From the NCBI GenBank assembly GCA_950097015.1, contig CATNEN010000024.1, positions 1,803,501 to 1,867,500 of the forward strand: a stretch of 64,000 nt of DNA, in the 5' to 3' direction. Under the pieces are notes generated by a model. It was not told the DNA's origin. It saw only the letters and a list, made by a program, of their open reading frames with translations, and did no database searches. The translations under genes were made by a program, and so were the position numbers. Positions 1 to 11,173 of the stretch are shown in pieces. Numbering within the stretch: position 1 is the first letter of the stretch; the number at the start of each line of letters is the position of its first letter. The DNA comes from Macrostomum hystrix. Its lineage: Eukaryota > Platyhelminthes > Macrostomidae.

Positions 1-302
1 TGTATCGCCTGCAGAAACACCTGCAAGCTAAATAGTTGAATAGTGGGATTAATTAATTGGAGAAGTGTCAGCATTGAATAAGCCCCCTATTAAAACCGTT
101 TTTATCATGCATTCTAGCATTCGCCTAAATAAATACTTTCCTATCTATATAGATCGTATGCTCACCGAGTTGACTCAGACAGTTCGCGACAAGGATCGTT
201 CGGATAGAAGCGAACGGCCAGGAATAGCTGGCAGGACTTCTCCCCAACCAGGTCAGACAGACCGCCGCCTGCGGGTCAGGGTGGGAGAAATTCAGGATGG
301 AG
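1..302. other. no recognisable feature
   Basis: I see no gene, RNA or mobile element here. A short open frame lacks any recognisable domain or coding-like composition. Confidence 0.5.
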
Positions 303-770
303 GCTTGAATTTAGAAGGAATTTAGGAGGAAAGCTTGAATTTAGGAGGAAATTAGGAGGAAATTAGGAGGAAATTAGGATGAAAGCTTGAATTTAGGAGG
401 AAATTCAGGATGAAAGCTTGAATTTAGGAGGAAATTCAGGATGAAAGCTTGAATTTAGGAGGAAATTCAGGATGAAAGCTTGAATTTAGGAGGAAATTCA
501 GGATGAAAGCTTGAATTTAGGAGGAAATTCAGGATGAAAGCTTGAATTTAGGAGGAAATTCAGGATGAAAGCTTGAATTTAGGAGGAAATTCAGGATGGA
601 AGCTTGAATTTAGGAGGAAATTCAGGATGGAAGCTTGAATTTAGGAGGAAATTCAGGATGGAAGCTTGAATTTAGGAGGAATTTAGGATGGAAGCTTGAA
701 TTTACGAGGAATTTAGGATGGAAGCTTGAATTTAGGAGGAAATTCAGGATGGAAACTTGTGCTTTAGGAC
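303..770. repeat. 31-bp minisatellite
   Basis: About 15 tandem copies of a 31-bp unit containing AAGCTTGAATTTAGGAGGAA. Early and late units are shortened or carry ATGG instead of ATGA. A small AAAGTTA-rich run follows to about 830. Confidence 0.95.
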
Positions 771-1514
771 GAAAGTTACTTGAAAGTTAAAGTTAAAAGT
801 TAAAAGTTAAAAGTTACTTGAAATGTGTTTAACGTTACTAGAAATTTCTGTTACATTAAAAATAATGAGGGGCATTTTAATTAATTTCTATACTGTTGAA
901 GAATTAAAATATGAAATAAATAATTGAAATTTGGTTATTTCAGCAAAAATAAAGACTGGCTTAATCCAAAATTAAACTCTGAACAGTGCCTGTTAAAGTC
1001 AAAAAAGATCATAAAGCAATAGTAAGAGGCCGTTCGGGTGCAGATCTTGACGCAAGAAACTCAAGGCCTTCAGACTTAATTTCCTTTGAAGTGTTAAAAT
1101 AATGAAACAAGAGCTGCAGGAAATAGGTAAGAAGTGGTCCCTCGACAGCGCAAATGACAGACAGATAAGATGGCTGGCACTCAATTAGCAACTCAATTGA
1201 ACTCCGCACTGACTTTGAGTCCCATCTAATAGGTTTGATTAGCGGCATTACCGGCCAGGTGCATCCGAGTGAGCAGATGCCTAAGTTGACTACCCGAACC
1301 TTAAGTATACTTGCCACTGACCGGGCAAAATAATAACCTAAGAATTATTGACGCAATGATAGCTTTTAAGCATTGTTGACAGGAACCAAAGTTCCTCAGC
1401 TTCAAAGACATGTTCGCTGCAGTCCTAGTTTTCTTTGCAATAAAAACAATACCTGAAGTAAATAAAATGAGTCTTGTGGAAGTCCGACAAGACAGCGAAC
1501 AGTCCTGCATTTTA
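771..1514. other. no recognisable feature between two minisatellites
   Basis: AT-rich to mixed composition. Open frames on the minus strand (1009-1510) show no domain and no convincing splice context. Confidence 0.4.
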
Positions 1515-3075
1515 AATTCACCAAGCCTGGTCTATGACCTCAATAAAGCCTGGTCTATGACCTACACCAAGCCTGGTCTATGACCTACATCAAGCCTGGT
1601 CTATGACCTACACCAAGCCTGGTCTATGACCTACACCAAGCCAGGACTATGACCTACACCAAGCCAGGTCTATGACCTCCATCAAGCCTGGTCTATGACC
1701 TACATCAAGCCTGGTCTATGACCTACATCAAGCCTGGTCTATGACCTCAATAAAGCCTGGTCTATGACCTACATCAAGCCTGGTCTATGACCTACATCAA
1801 GCCTGGTCTATGACCTCAATAAAGCCTGGTCTATGACCTACATCAAGCCTGGTCTATGACCTCAATAAAGCCTGGTCTATGACCTACATCAAACCTGGTC
1901 TATGACCTACATCAAGCCTGGTCTATGACCTCAATAAAGCCTGGTCTATGACCTACATCAAGCCTGGTCTATGACCTACATCAAGCCTGGTCTATGACCT
2001 CAATAAAGCCTGGTCTATGACCTACATCAAGCCTGGTCTATGACCTCAATAAAGCCTGGTCTATGACCTACATCAAACCTGGTCTATGACCTACATCAAG
2101 CCTGGTCTATGACCTCAATAAAGCCTGGTCTATGACCTACATCAAGCCTGGTCTATGACCTACATCAAGCCTGGTCTATGACCTCAATAAAGCCTGGTCT
2201 ATGACCTACATCAAGCCTGGTCTATGACCTCAATAAAGCCTGGTCTATGACCTACATCAAGCCTGGTCTATGACCTACATAAAGCCTGGTCTAATACCTA
2301 CACCAAGCTAGGTCTATGACCTCCATCAAGCCAGGTCTATGACCTACACCAAGCCAGGTCTATGACCTACACCAAGCATGGTCTATGACCTACACCAAGC
2401 CTGGTCTATGACCTCAATAAAGCCTGGTCTATGACCTACATCAAGCCTGGTCTATGACCTCAATAAAGCCTGGTCTATGACCTACATCAAGCCTGGTCTA
2501 TGACCTCAATAAAGCCTGGTCTATGACCTACATCAAACCTGGTCTATGACCTACATAAAGCCTGGTCTAATACCTACACCAAGCTAGGTCTATGACCTCC
2601 ATCAAGCCAGGTCTATGACCTACACCAAGCCTGGTCTATGACCTCAATAAAGCCTGGTCTATGACCTACATCAAGCCTGGTCTATGACCTACATCAAGCC
2701 TGGTCTATGACCTCAATAAAGCCTGGTCTATGACCTACATCAAGCCTGGTCTATGACCTACATCAAGCCTGGTCTATGACCTCAATAAAGCCTGGTCTAT
2801 GACCTACATCAAGCCTGGTCTATGACCTACATCAAGCCTGGTCTATGACCTCAATAAAGCCTGGTCTATGACCTACATCAAGCCTGGTCTATGACCTACA
2901 TAAAGCCTGGTCTATGACCTACACCAAGCTAGGTCTATGACCTCCATCAAGCCAGGACTATGACCTACACCAAGCCAGGTCTATGACCTCCATCAAGCCT
3001 GGTCTATGACCTACATCAAGCCTGGTCTATGACCTACACCAAGCCTGGTAAATGACCTACGCCAAGCCTGATATT
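1515..3075. repeat. 23-bp minisatellite, about 67 copies
   Basis: The 23-bp unit carries the core AAGCCTGGTCTATGACCT. Units alternate between a CATC and an AATA type in runs of two and three, giving a higher-order pattern of about 46 and 69 bp. A minority type with CACC clusters near both ends and around 2300-2400, 2570-2630 and 2920-2990. The unit length is not a multiple of three. Confidence 0.97.
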
Positions 3076-3257
3076 AAACTTCCATAGAACTTATCAAAGC
3101 ATAAAAGTTTGTTTAACTTACGGCAGCACTTGACCAGGGAGTGTACCGTCTTTCTAACGTTCACCCATTGCTGAAATAGTTTTAAATAGATTGATTGTCT
3201 GAAAAAAATCTTTCAAATTTTAGCAATAATATCAAATGCCACCAAGCTGGGACTCAC

Positions 3258-6200
3258 CAGAGTTTTCCGCGTGTCCATGTACTTCAGACCGAAAAACTGC
3301 TGCTCAGGCACGCCAATTGAGTTAAGCACAGTGCGTAGCAGTTCTTGGCCCTTGTGATTGCCCTGTGGAGTGACATTTTTGCGTGCAATGAGCACTCGAA
3401 TGAATAGAATGGATTGATAATCTATCAAATAAATAAAGGAATAGAATGGATTGCTAATCTATCCAATAAATAAAGGAAAGGAATGAATTGCTAGTCTATC
3501 CAATGGATGAAGGAATTGAATGGATTGCTAATCTATCTAATGGATGAGGGAATAGAATGGATTGCTAATCTATCGCATGGTTGAAGGAACAGAATGGATT
3601 GCTAGTCTATCCCATGGGTGAAGGAACAGAATGGATTGCTGATCTATCCCATGGATAGCCGATCCCTCGGCTAAAGGACCAAGTGAATCGCTAGTATATC
3701 GCTTTGATGAGTGATGGCATTATAGAATTTTCGCCATTGACGGAGAGAAAAATAAGTGCAAGCTCGGATTCGCAGGACAGCAGGTCGAACTGTCAGCCAG
3801 TGTGGCAGCAGTCAGCTGATGCGCGCAGGCCAGGATCGCATTTCAATCTTTGGCTAGAAGAAGTGGCTGCGAGTCGCAGGCAAGAAACCAGTTCCAGATT
3901 GCAGCAAATGTGATTCAACTGGTTCAGCTGAGTCGCGCTAGGGAGAATTCTGTGACTTCCTGACACATCCGATCTCGAATAGCGCTTGGATGGCAAGAAA
4001 GTGTCAGTGCGGAGGCAGCAGTGTCGGATGCAGTGCTGGCGGATGCGGAACGGACTGCAATATGCAATGCGCCTTCCTTCCACTGTCTCTAGTGGCATTT
4101 GCGCTGTGTAAATTTCCCATAGTCCTTTCCATCCTCCTAAAGGCTGCAGTATCGCGGTTGCTTTTTTGAAAAGCTGTTTATATTGTTCTTGTCAAACAAG
4201 TGAAACTATTGAAAGAGCACAGGGGTACTTCAAATGCCCACATCATTTGTTCTGTATCCCCCAAATTATTCAACCATTCGCCGTGAAAATGCAGAACAGA
4301 ACACAGGCAAAAAAATTCTGCTCTACCTGATGAAAGAACTTCCAAAATCACAAAAAATCGGTGCTGACTCGGGTGGCTTTGGTTTAGATGGTGGACTTTC
4401 TCACGAAAATCGGTCTTTTGGTTTGGGAGGTATTATGAAATTGCCTCTCCGTGCTGTTTTCCTGGGGGAAAAATTGCGTGGTATTTTTACTGGTAATCAA
4501 TTGTGCATGTGCTGACGACCCGGAGTTACTTGATAGCTCATTATTTGAGTCGACATTCTGTATTTGCGATGTAATTTTTAGAGGTTTTTCTACCAAGTCC
4601 TTACATTGACTGTCGATAAGCTGCAGTTGCAGACATCTGGGACTCGACAAAGCGCGCCTAGTTTAGCTAATATGGGAAGAAAGTGCATTCAGAGGCAGTG
4701 TTTATACAACCGCTTCTTTGCTCTTCACTGCCGAGCAAATTAGTTGAATCTGAGAATCGGGGGAACAATGCATTGCTGGGGCTGAGGGGGGGGGCAGACT
4801 ACACAGTCGGGGGCCGAGCAGAAATTGCATCCGGTACACGGGGCCAGGTTTGGCCCGACATCAACTGTGCTACTGCATCAGACTAAAATAAACCCATTCT
4901 TTTTCTATTGAGATTACTGGCTGGGCCGTATCACAATAGCCTGCTTGGCGCAATAGTATTTGATTAGAAAACAAAGGCGAGTTAGTAAAGTCGACTTTGT
5001 CAAGCTTCAGCAAAAGCTAAGGAAAAACTCTAATTACTGGATACAGTGAATGAGCTAAGCAGATGTGTCATTTCTGTGACTCCCCTGCCTTCAGCAAGGT
5101 CTTCCATTTTCGTCTCTGTCTGCACTGTCCTCACCTGTGTCCTAATTCTCCTCACCTGTGTCCTAATTCTCCTCACCTGTGTCCTAATTCTCCTCACCTG
5201 TGTCCTAATTCTCCTCACCTGTGTCCGTCTTGTCCTTACTTGTGTCTGTATTATCCTCACCTACATGTCTGTATTATCCTCACCTATTTTAATTATTCTC
5301 TCCTACCTGTATTCTGCTCACCTGTCTGTAATATTTTCACCTGTTTCTGTCTTGTATTTACCTCTCCTGTATTATACTCCCACTGGCATCTGTCTTAGCA
5401 TCGCAGAGATGGCTCTTAGCACCAAAGTACTATATTTTGGCATCCAAGCAGTTCAGCTGGTCAAGCAGACAAAAATGTTATCTGATCCGGAAAAAGAAGC
5501 ATTTCTGCACAAGGTGTACTTTTCGCGTGGGTTAGTTTGAGCACGAGTTTAAAGCCAAAGTCGAACCTTTTCGATCAATCTGCCCCCCAACTTGTTTGAC
5601 TAGACCCGGTTTCGGTTTAAAGTCCCTGGCGAGGGATTTGGGAGAAGCTGTTGCCAACAGTCGGGTGCCTCTCACGCGAGAGTGCAACATTTAAATAAAA
5701 TGCCAAGCAGGTGAGTCAACAGCACAACTATAAGGGGAAAGCTTCCGTCTAGATCCCCACCAAACTCCCGTTTTCTAGACCAGGCTCATGTGCTGTCCCG
5801 CAAATACACTGGGGAGATCTGATCTGGGCAATTCTGATGCAGTAAACACTGTTAACTGTCGATTCGCTTAACCATTTTTTAGTTTATTTACATTAGAAAG
5901 TTAGATGAGTTCTACATTTTCGCTGAAGCCTGTGTGCCTGAGTTTCACAGCTTTGGTACCGTGCTTTACAGTTGGAAGACCAAAAGTTGCATTTCAAATA
6001 GCAACATTTTATTTTCCTTGAATATTCCAAAACATTCAACCAGCCGATCAACATGAAAATCCAGAACCCGGGCTAAAAGTTTTCGAAATTTCCTATGAAA
6101 CAACTTCTAGATCACAAAGCATCGGCATCATCTTTCTGCTCAAAAATTTTCATTATCTAACTATGTCGGCCATTATCGTTGATTAATAATAATTAATAAT

Positions 6201-8562
6201 AATAATTGATTACACCTGCCCCAATCGGGTCAGATATGCAGCCAACAGCCCAGCCGCAGCCATTGCGCAGCGCATCTAAGACTGCGTACAGCTGTTCAGT
6301 CCACGGACTGGGGGGACGCCACACCCACCTTCAATTATCCCAGCTAATACTGGTACCCATTTAACAGCTGGGTGAACTGAAGCACTGCAGAGTTAAGTGT
6401 CTTGCTAAAAGACACAAATTGTTTCAGTAGTGTCGGGAATCGAACCCCCGACCTTCAAGTCGTGAGCCCGACGCTCTAACCATTAGGCTACAACCAATCA
6501 GCTTCAAAGCCTCAAATAAATGCTTTCCAAGCTAAATAAATGTCACCAAGTTGATTGTATAGTATCTTTTGTATTGTTAATTTTAATTATTAAACAAATA
6601 TGGATTCGCCATAGAGGTACGAGTATATACAGAGCAATGTCAGTTGTCCTTGTCACCAGGGTCTTCGACAGGAATCGCTGAATATCTCGACGACGCTGAC
6701 GTCGGAAGGCTTTGAAAGTTGATAGTAAAGGGCGGAAAACTCTGATCCATATGGTGGACTTTCAGGGGGTCGATGGCAGAGCGGTTAACGCGTTTGCCTC
6801 TCGCGCCACGGTCCTTAAGGTCGATTCCGCGGCGAGGCCACATTCATTTGAGGCGCAGCCGCGGAGAGAAGGCTTGGGGGCTTGTCGCGCAATTTACGCC
6901 CTTGAGGGCCAACCTCCAAAGCACAGTGGTGGTGTACACTGCCCGCATATGAGAAAGTCAAGGTAATGTACACGCCTTGTGTGTGAGCGTATGCCTGCGT
7001 AAAGTATCTGTGTGTGTGTGTGCTCAGGAGTCAGTGAAAAGGGCAGAATTGCCTCCTCGCTGGATGCGGGTCTAGTGTCACCGAATAATGTTGCCAATTC
7101 CTTTTATTATTAAAAAACCAAATCGTACGAACCTTCCAACATAAATTCGAAAAGTTGCATTGTCGAAAACTTGATATATTTTCCTGTATTCAAACTTTCT
7201 AAAGTTTCATTTCAATCAAAAAGTTCTAAAATTAAATTGGTTTAATTTCTGAAACTTTTATTTACGCAAAGCTTGTCCTGCTGCTACTCAAGCTCAGCTG
7301 TTAGTTAGGAGAAGACGATCAATTAGAGTACCGAAGTTCGCGGACAGGAGCCGAGAGTAGGTAAGGCATAATTACAAGCTGCCTGAGGGCGGCCGCTATG
7401 TAAACTCAATCGCTAGTTGCTATGCGAGCTATCATATGCGAGTGACCAAACAATAAAGACAGCGATTACAATAGCCATATGGCTGCACAATGGCAGGGAC
7501 ACTAGCGGCTGGAAGAGGATAATTTAAAGGTACAATAGGACTCCAGCAGGACGCGTCTAATCTTATCTGTGAGATCTCATTATCTCCGTTGTCATGAAAT
7601 CTCTTCGTTTAAATATTAATTAATGAGATGCTAACGATTGCAATCATGAGTTTCAAATAGTATGAGACTCAGTATCTGATCCATGAATTTGAGAATATTG
7701 ATCTCATCCTTTAGTTCGAGATACTGAAATCTCATCCTTTGATAATGTGTGTAGAAAGTTTCCACATTAGAGAGCTCGATAATCTCTTAAGCCTAATCTC
7801 AAAGATGATATCCCAGATGGACAAAGAAGACCCATTTTCCCTACCTAATAAGGCCAAACATGTTTTGTAGGCCCACACTACCGCACTCCACATGAGAACA
7901 CCCCACACTACCGCATTCCACATGAGAACACCCCACACTACCGCATTCCACATGAGAACATCCCACACTACCGCACTCCACGTGAGAACACCCCACACTA
8001 CCGCACTCCACATGAGAACACCCCACACTACCGCACTCCACGTGAGAACACCCCACACTGCCGCATTCCACATGAGAACACCCCACACTACCGCACTCCA
8101 CGTGAGAACACCCCACACTGCCGCATTCCACATGAGAACACCCCACACTACCGCACTCCACGTGAGAACACCCCACACTGCCGCATTCCTTATGAGAACA
8201 CCCCACACAACTGCATTCCACATGAGAACACCCCACACTACCGCACTCCACATGAGAACACCCCACACTACCGCACTCCACGTGAGAACACCCCACACTG
8301 CCGCATTCCTTATGAGAACACCCACACTGCCGCACTCCTTATGAGAACACCCACACTGCCGCATTCCTTATGAGAACACCCACACTGCCGCATTCCTTAT
8401 GAGAACACCCCACACTGCCGCATTCCACATGAGAACACCCTATTAATAAAACCCGGCACAGTAGAAGCTCACAGGCAGCGAGAAGGCCTTCTTGTTTCCG
8501 TCCAACAGTTGAACATAGAAGTCGACCTCCTTGCTGGCGGCGGCGCTGAAGATGGTGCACAT
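3258..8562 (-). CDS. FERM-domain protein, two N-terminal exons (partial gene)
   Basis: Two exons fit the F1 lobe of a FERM domain, the module that links membrane proteins to cortical actin. Exon A (8562-8473) can start at its own ATG, encodes 30 residues including KEVDFYVQLLDGNKKAF, and ends at a GTGAGC donor. Exon B (3362-3258) follows a CACAG acceptor, encodes 35 residues including GNHKGQELL and QQFFGLKYMDT, and ends at GTGAGT. Both junctions are phase 0, and joined they match the usual F1 pattern (ubiquitin-like strands, then KGQEL..V...lG....yFGL.Y). An in-frame stop lies just upstream of exon A, so either the ATG is the start or an earlier exon joins at a CAG at about 8566. The rest should lie left of the window. 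ERM/merlin, protein 4.1, FRMD and FERM-phosphatase families cannot be separated from this fragment. Confidence 0.72.
3419..3660. repeat. degenerate ~37-bp tandem repeat
   Basis: About six diverged units share GAATGGATTGCTAATCTATC. The repeat lies in the long FERM intron, about 60 bp on the intron side of exon B. Confidence 0.85.
3661..5125. other. intronic sequence without recognisable gene
   Basis: The long FERM intron continues here. Open frames at 3704-4098 and 4234-4650 have no recognisable domain, and no exon of the FERM gene could be placed. Confidence 0.4.
5128..5300. repeat. 21-bp pyrimidine-rich tandem repeat
   Basis: About five near-perfect copies of a 21-bp unit with CTCCTCACCTGTGTCCTAAT, then decayed copies to about 5400. 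Open frames on both strands here are repeat by-products. Confidence 0.85.
5401..6224. other. intronic sequence without recognisable gene
   Basis: Nothing recognisable. A TAATAA-rich microsatellite at about 6183-6212 adjoins the SINE that follows and is probably its tail. Confidence 0.4.
6225..6500 (-). mobile_element. tRNA-derived SINE, family A, minus orientation
   Basis: Read on the minus strand, the head (about 6500-6430) is tRNA-like: GCCTAATGGTTAGAGCGTCG resembles a Pol III A box and GGTTCGATTCCCGAC a B box. The body contains CACTTAACTCTGCAGTGCTT and an ATGGGTACC block, as in many invertebrate tRNA-SINEs with a conserved central segment. It ends in a TAATAA-rich tail. Related copies lie at 25378-25592 (plus) and 31150-31240 (minus, partial). 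Confidence 0.82.
6768..7095 (+). mobile_element. tRNA-derived SINE, family B
   Basis: The head resembles a tRNA (GCAGAGCGGTTAACGCG and a B-box-like GGTCGATTCCGC). The family body follows (GCAGCCGCGGAGAGAAGGCT, CAATTTACGCCC), ending in GGGTCTAGTGTCACC. It matches copies at 22927, 26404, 29778 and the three in 55.9-57.6 kb. Confidence 0.85.
7100..7865. other. intronic sequence without recognisable gene
   Basis: This stretch lies in the FERM intron. I see no coding or structural signal. Confidence 0.4.
7868..8450. repeat. 30-bp minisatellite beside a FERM exon
   Basis: About 19 copies of a 30-bp unit (ATGAGAACACCCCACACTAC). Some right-hand units are 29 bp. Variants are CATGAG/CGTGAG/TATGAG and CTACC/CTGCC. 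The array ends about 20 bp from the exon A donor at 8472. All six frames are partly open through it, which explains several spurious open frames. Confidence 0.96.
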
Positions 8563-8834
8563 GTCTAGCAGCTGCCCTCAATGCAGCTGATAGCAAGGCC
8601 TATTTTTTTCGTCTAGGTGGCTTTCTGTCTGAGAACGAAATATAATAGGAGGCTAGATTCAGCCTCTGCGCTGCAATGTGAATGCATTTTCATCACAACA
8701 GAGAAAATTATAACTCTCAGACAGTAAATTAGCATGTAAGACATAAATATATTAGAAAATGTGTAAATATCTTAAAATTAGATGAACCATAAAATTTTAT
8801 TTAAAAAAGAATTTGCCTGCTCGCTGGAGAATGA

Positions 8835-9262
8835 CACTCTAATTCCAAGTTACTCACTATAAAATGGCAAGATGGTACTTCCAATTCCAAGTTGCTCGCT
8901 ATAAAATGGCAAGATGGTACTTCCAATTCCAAGTTGCTCGCTATAAAATGGCAAGATGGTACTTCCAATTCCAAGTTGCTCGCTATAAAATGGCAAGATG
9001 GCACTTCAAATTCCAAGTTGCTCGCTATAAAATGGCAAGATGGTACTTCCAATTCCAAGTTGCTCGCTATAAAATGGCAAGATGGCACTTCCAATTCCAA
9101 GTTGCTCGCTATAAAATGGCAAGATGGTACTTCCAATTCCAAGTTGCTCGCTATAAAATGGCAAGATGGTACTTCCAATTCCAAGATGCTCGCTATAAAA
9201 TGGCAAGATGGCACTTCCAATTCCAAGTTGCTCGCTATAAAATGGCAAGACGGCACCGCAAA
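8835..9262. repeat. 42-bp minisatellite carrying TATAAAA in each unit
   Basis: Ten copies of a 42-bp unit (CTCGCTATAAAATGGCAAGA ... TTCCAATTCCAAGTTG). The period is a multiple of three, so open frames run through it on both strands with 14-residue periods. It lies upstream of the FERM exons (minus-strand gene). Confidence 0.96.
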
Positions 9263-11173
9263 TTTAAATCCTGCTTAGCGTCCCAGCTATGAAAAGAGAT
9301 TTGCTGCCAGACATATGAAGGCGAAGGCGTTCACTGGAAAGTTCGGCTCAACTTCAAGCTCAATCGGATTGACAAAGAGTACCTCTTCCCTTAGAGCCTG
9401 GATTTGCGAATTCTTTCACAGAAAGCCGCGCGCCCATCATAGATAATAAGCCGTTTCTTCTGACTAAATCGGTGATTACAGGCAGAAGAGACGGAGAAAC
9501 GGAAGTCACCGGGTCTGTAATAAGGCCAGCTCTACGCTGCTCAGTGCCGAACTCAGCCAGAGAGGACCCGAGGCTTGGCTGCCTCCACTGTTCATAATTA
9601 ACAGAATCACGCAACGGAGAGGACTGCAACGCATGACTCGGCATGATAATGCTGTGAAGGCTGTGAAGGTCGGGACGGCAGGGTTGCATGAAATACCGAT
9701 TGGTGCGCGAGAACCAGAGCACGTGATGATCAAGAGCTTCCAACGGTTCATCAATGGTAGTCCCTCTCGGTGAGCGCGTGACGCAGCGATTTTATTTTTT
9801 TTAGTTTGCATTTTTCATTGCATCCAAAGCAACCCACGGTTAGAAGAGATTTCAAGGAGCTTGGAAGATCAAAGACCTAGTAGGCAAAATCTGCATTGAA
9901 AATGCTCAGTCAGTTGCAAAATAAGACAAAAAGATACGCTGCTGTCTTTGATGGGGAATATATTAAAAACAAGCTGCCAAGGAACTCAGAGTGCTCAATC
10001 GGTTAGTGGAGCCTCTGTGCCACTTGACTGTCATAGTTGAAAGCAAAGCTTTTTTGCGGCCTTGTGCTGTGAGTGACCAGTTCTTTCTAACACGCATTTT
10101 TCACTTAGCGACAGACACAAAAATGCGAATTATTGTCTAAGATAAAATATTATTAAAGCTTAAAACTTTCCTGAGCCTTGAAATTCTGTATACTAGGATG
10201 GGAACTTCTGCATTTACGAAAGTGCTTATTTAGTGTACAATCTCTTCAATTTTATATATCAGGAACGGCGTCAAAACATTAGGCTTGATAAATAATACGA
10301 GTGTGTATGCATATGAGAGCGTCCTATGCATTACGACTGCCTGATTTTGTCCCTCCCGCTATAGATTCAATTAATAGGATTGAAAATCTGACCTACCAAT
10401 CCCAACTGATTGAAGCGAATCCAATCTAACAAAGAGCTAGCCATTGAGCTTTTAATTGCCAACAATTAAAAAAATAGACTTGGTTGTTGAAAAATGCTTA
10501 TTTTTTTAAATAACAGTCTGATATTTCATTTTCATAGGGATAAACGATAAATAAAGAGCTTTGATGACGGCCACAATAAATTTTGGTTACCATAAAAGGG
10601 AAATTGCAATTATTTTTTACTTTTTAATGTAATAATTTAAGCAAAAATCTCACTAGGACTTTTCAATGGGATATTTTGTGACACACAATAGCATTTTAGG
10701 AGATAAACATTATTAGTCAAATAGTGGTTTTTGCGATGCCATGTCTAACAGCGAATTTAGCTTCGGACAGTGGTTTTATAAGCGTCCCTTTCATGGGTCA
10801 ATGTTCAACTTGTACATATAAATGTTAACTGTATTTTAATAAATTACATGGCATTGAAAAATTTTCAGACAAGAACTCCTTGTAATACATAAATATTCAT
10901 CGCCATGAATACCAACTATATATTCGCATCGTCTATAAAGCTTTTTGTTTCACACAGGTGACAGATGGGTGTGCCATTGAGTTCGTGGGATTCTTTAGTA
11001 TAAAAAGGGCCATAAACAAAACAAACAACAAAGTACTGAATCTCTGTCTGTTGAATGAACTTTCTAATTGATCAGTAATGATGCAACAAAAACTTTCCAA
11101 ATTCTTGACTCTAGCTCGCAGTTTTAAGACTCTGTCGAAATTTCGGAGCCACAGATAGTCTGAGCTCATCAAC
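9263..11173. other. intergenic, no recognisable gene
   Basis: Increasingly AT-rich toward 11 kb. Overlapping open frames at 9360-9811 (minus) show no domain. Nothing else is visible. Confidence 0.4.

Noticed and set aside
1515-3075. CRISPR array
   Set aside because: Direct repeats without unique spacers, in an intron-containing animal genome; a minisatellite explains it.
5046-5540. 164-residue hydrophobic frame as a membrane protein
   Set aside because: Its hydrophobic part is translated from a 21-bp pyrimidine-rich repeat, and the remainder has no recognisable domain or splice support.
6430-6500. functional tRNA gene
   Set aside because: A and B boxes are present, but the sequence continues into a SINE body, and no clean acceptor-stem pairing is seen. 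The same applies to the family-B heads.
7732-8364. long repetitive open frames on both strands
   Set aside because: The 30-bp period leaves several frames open at once on both strands; no conserved domain.
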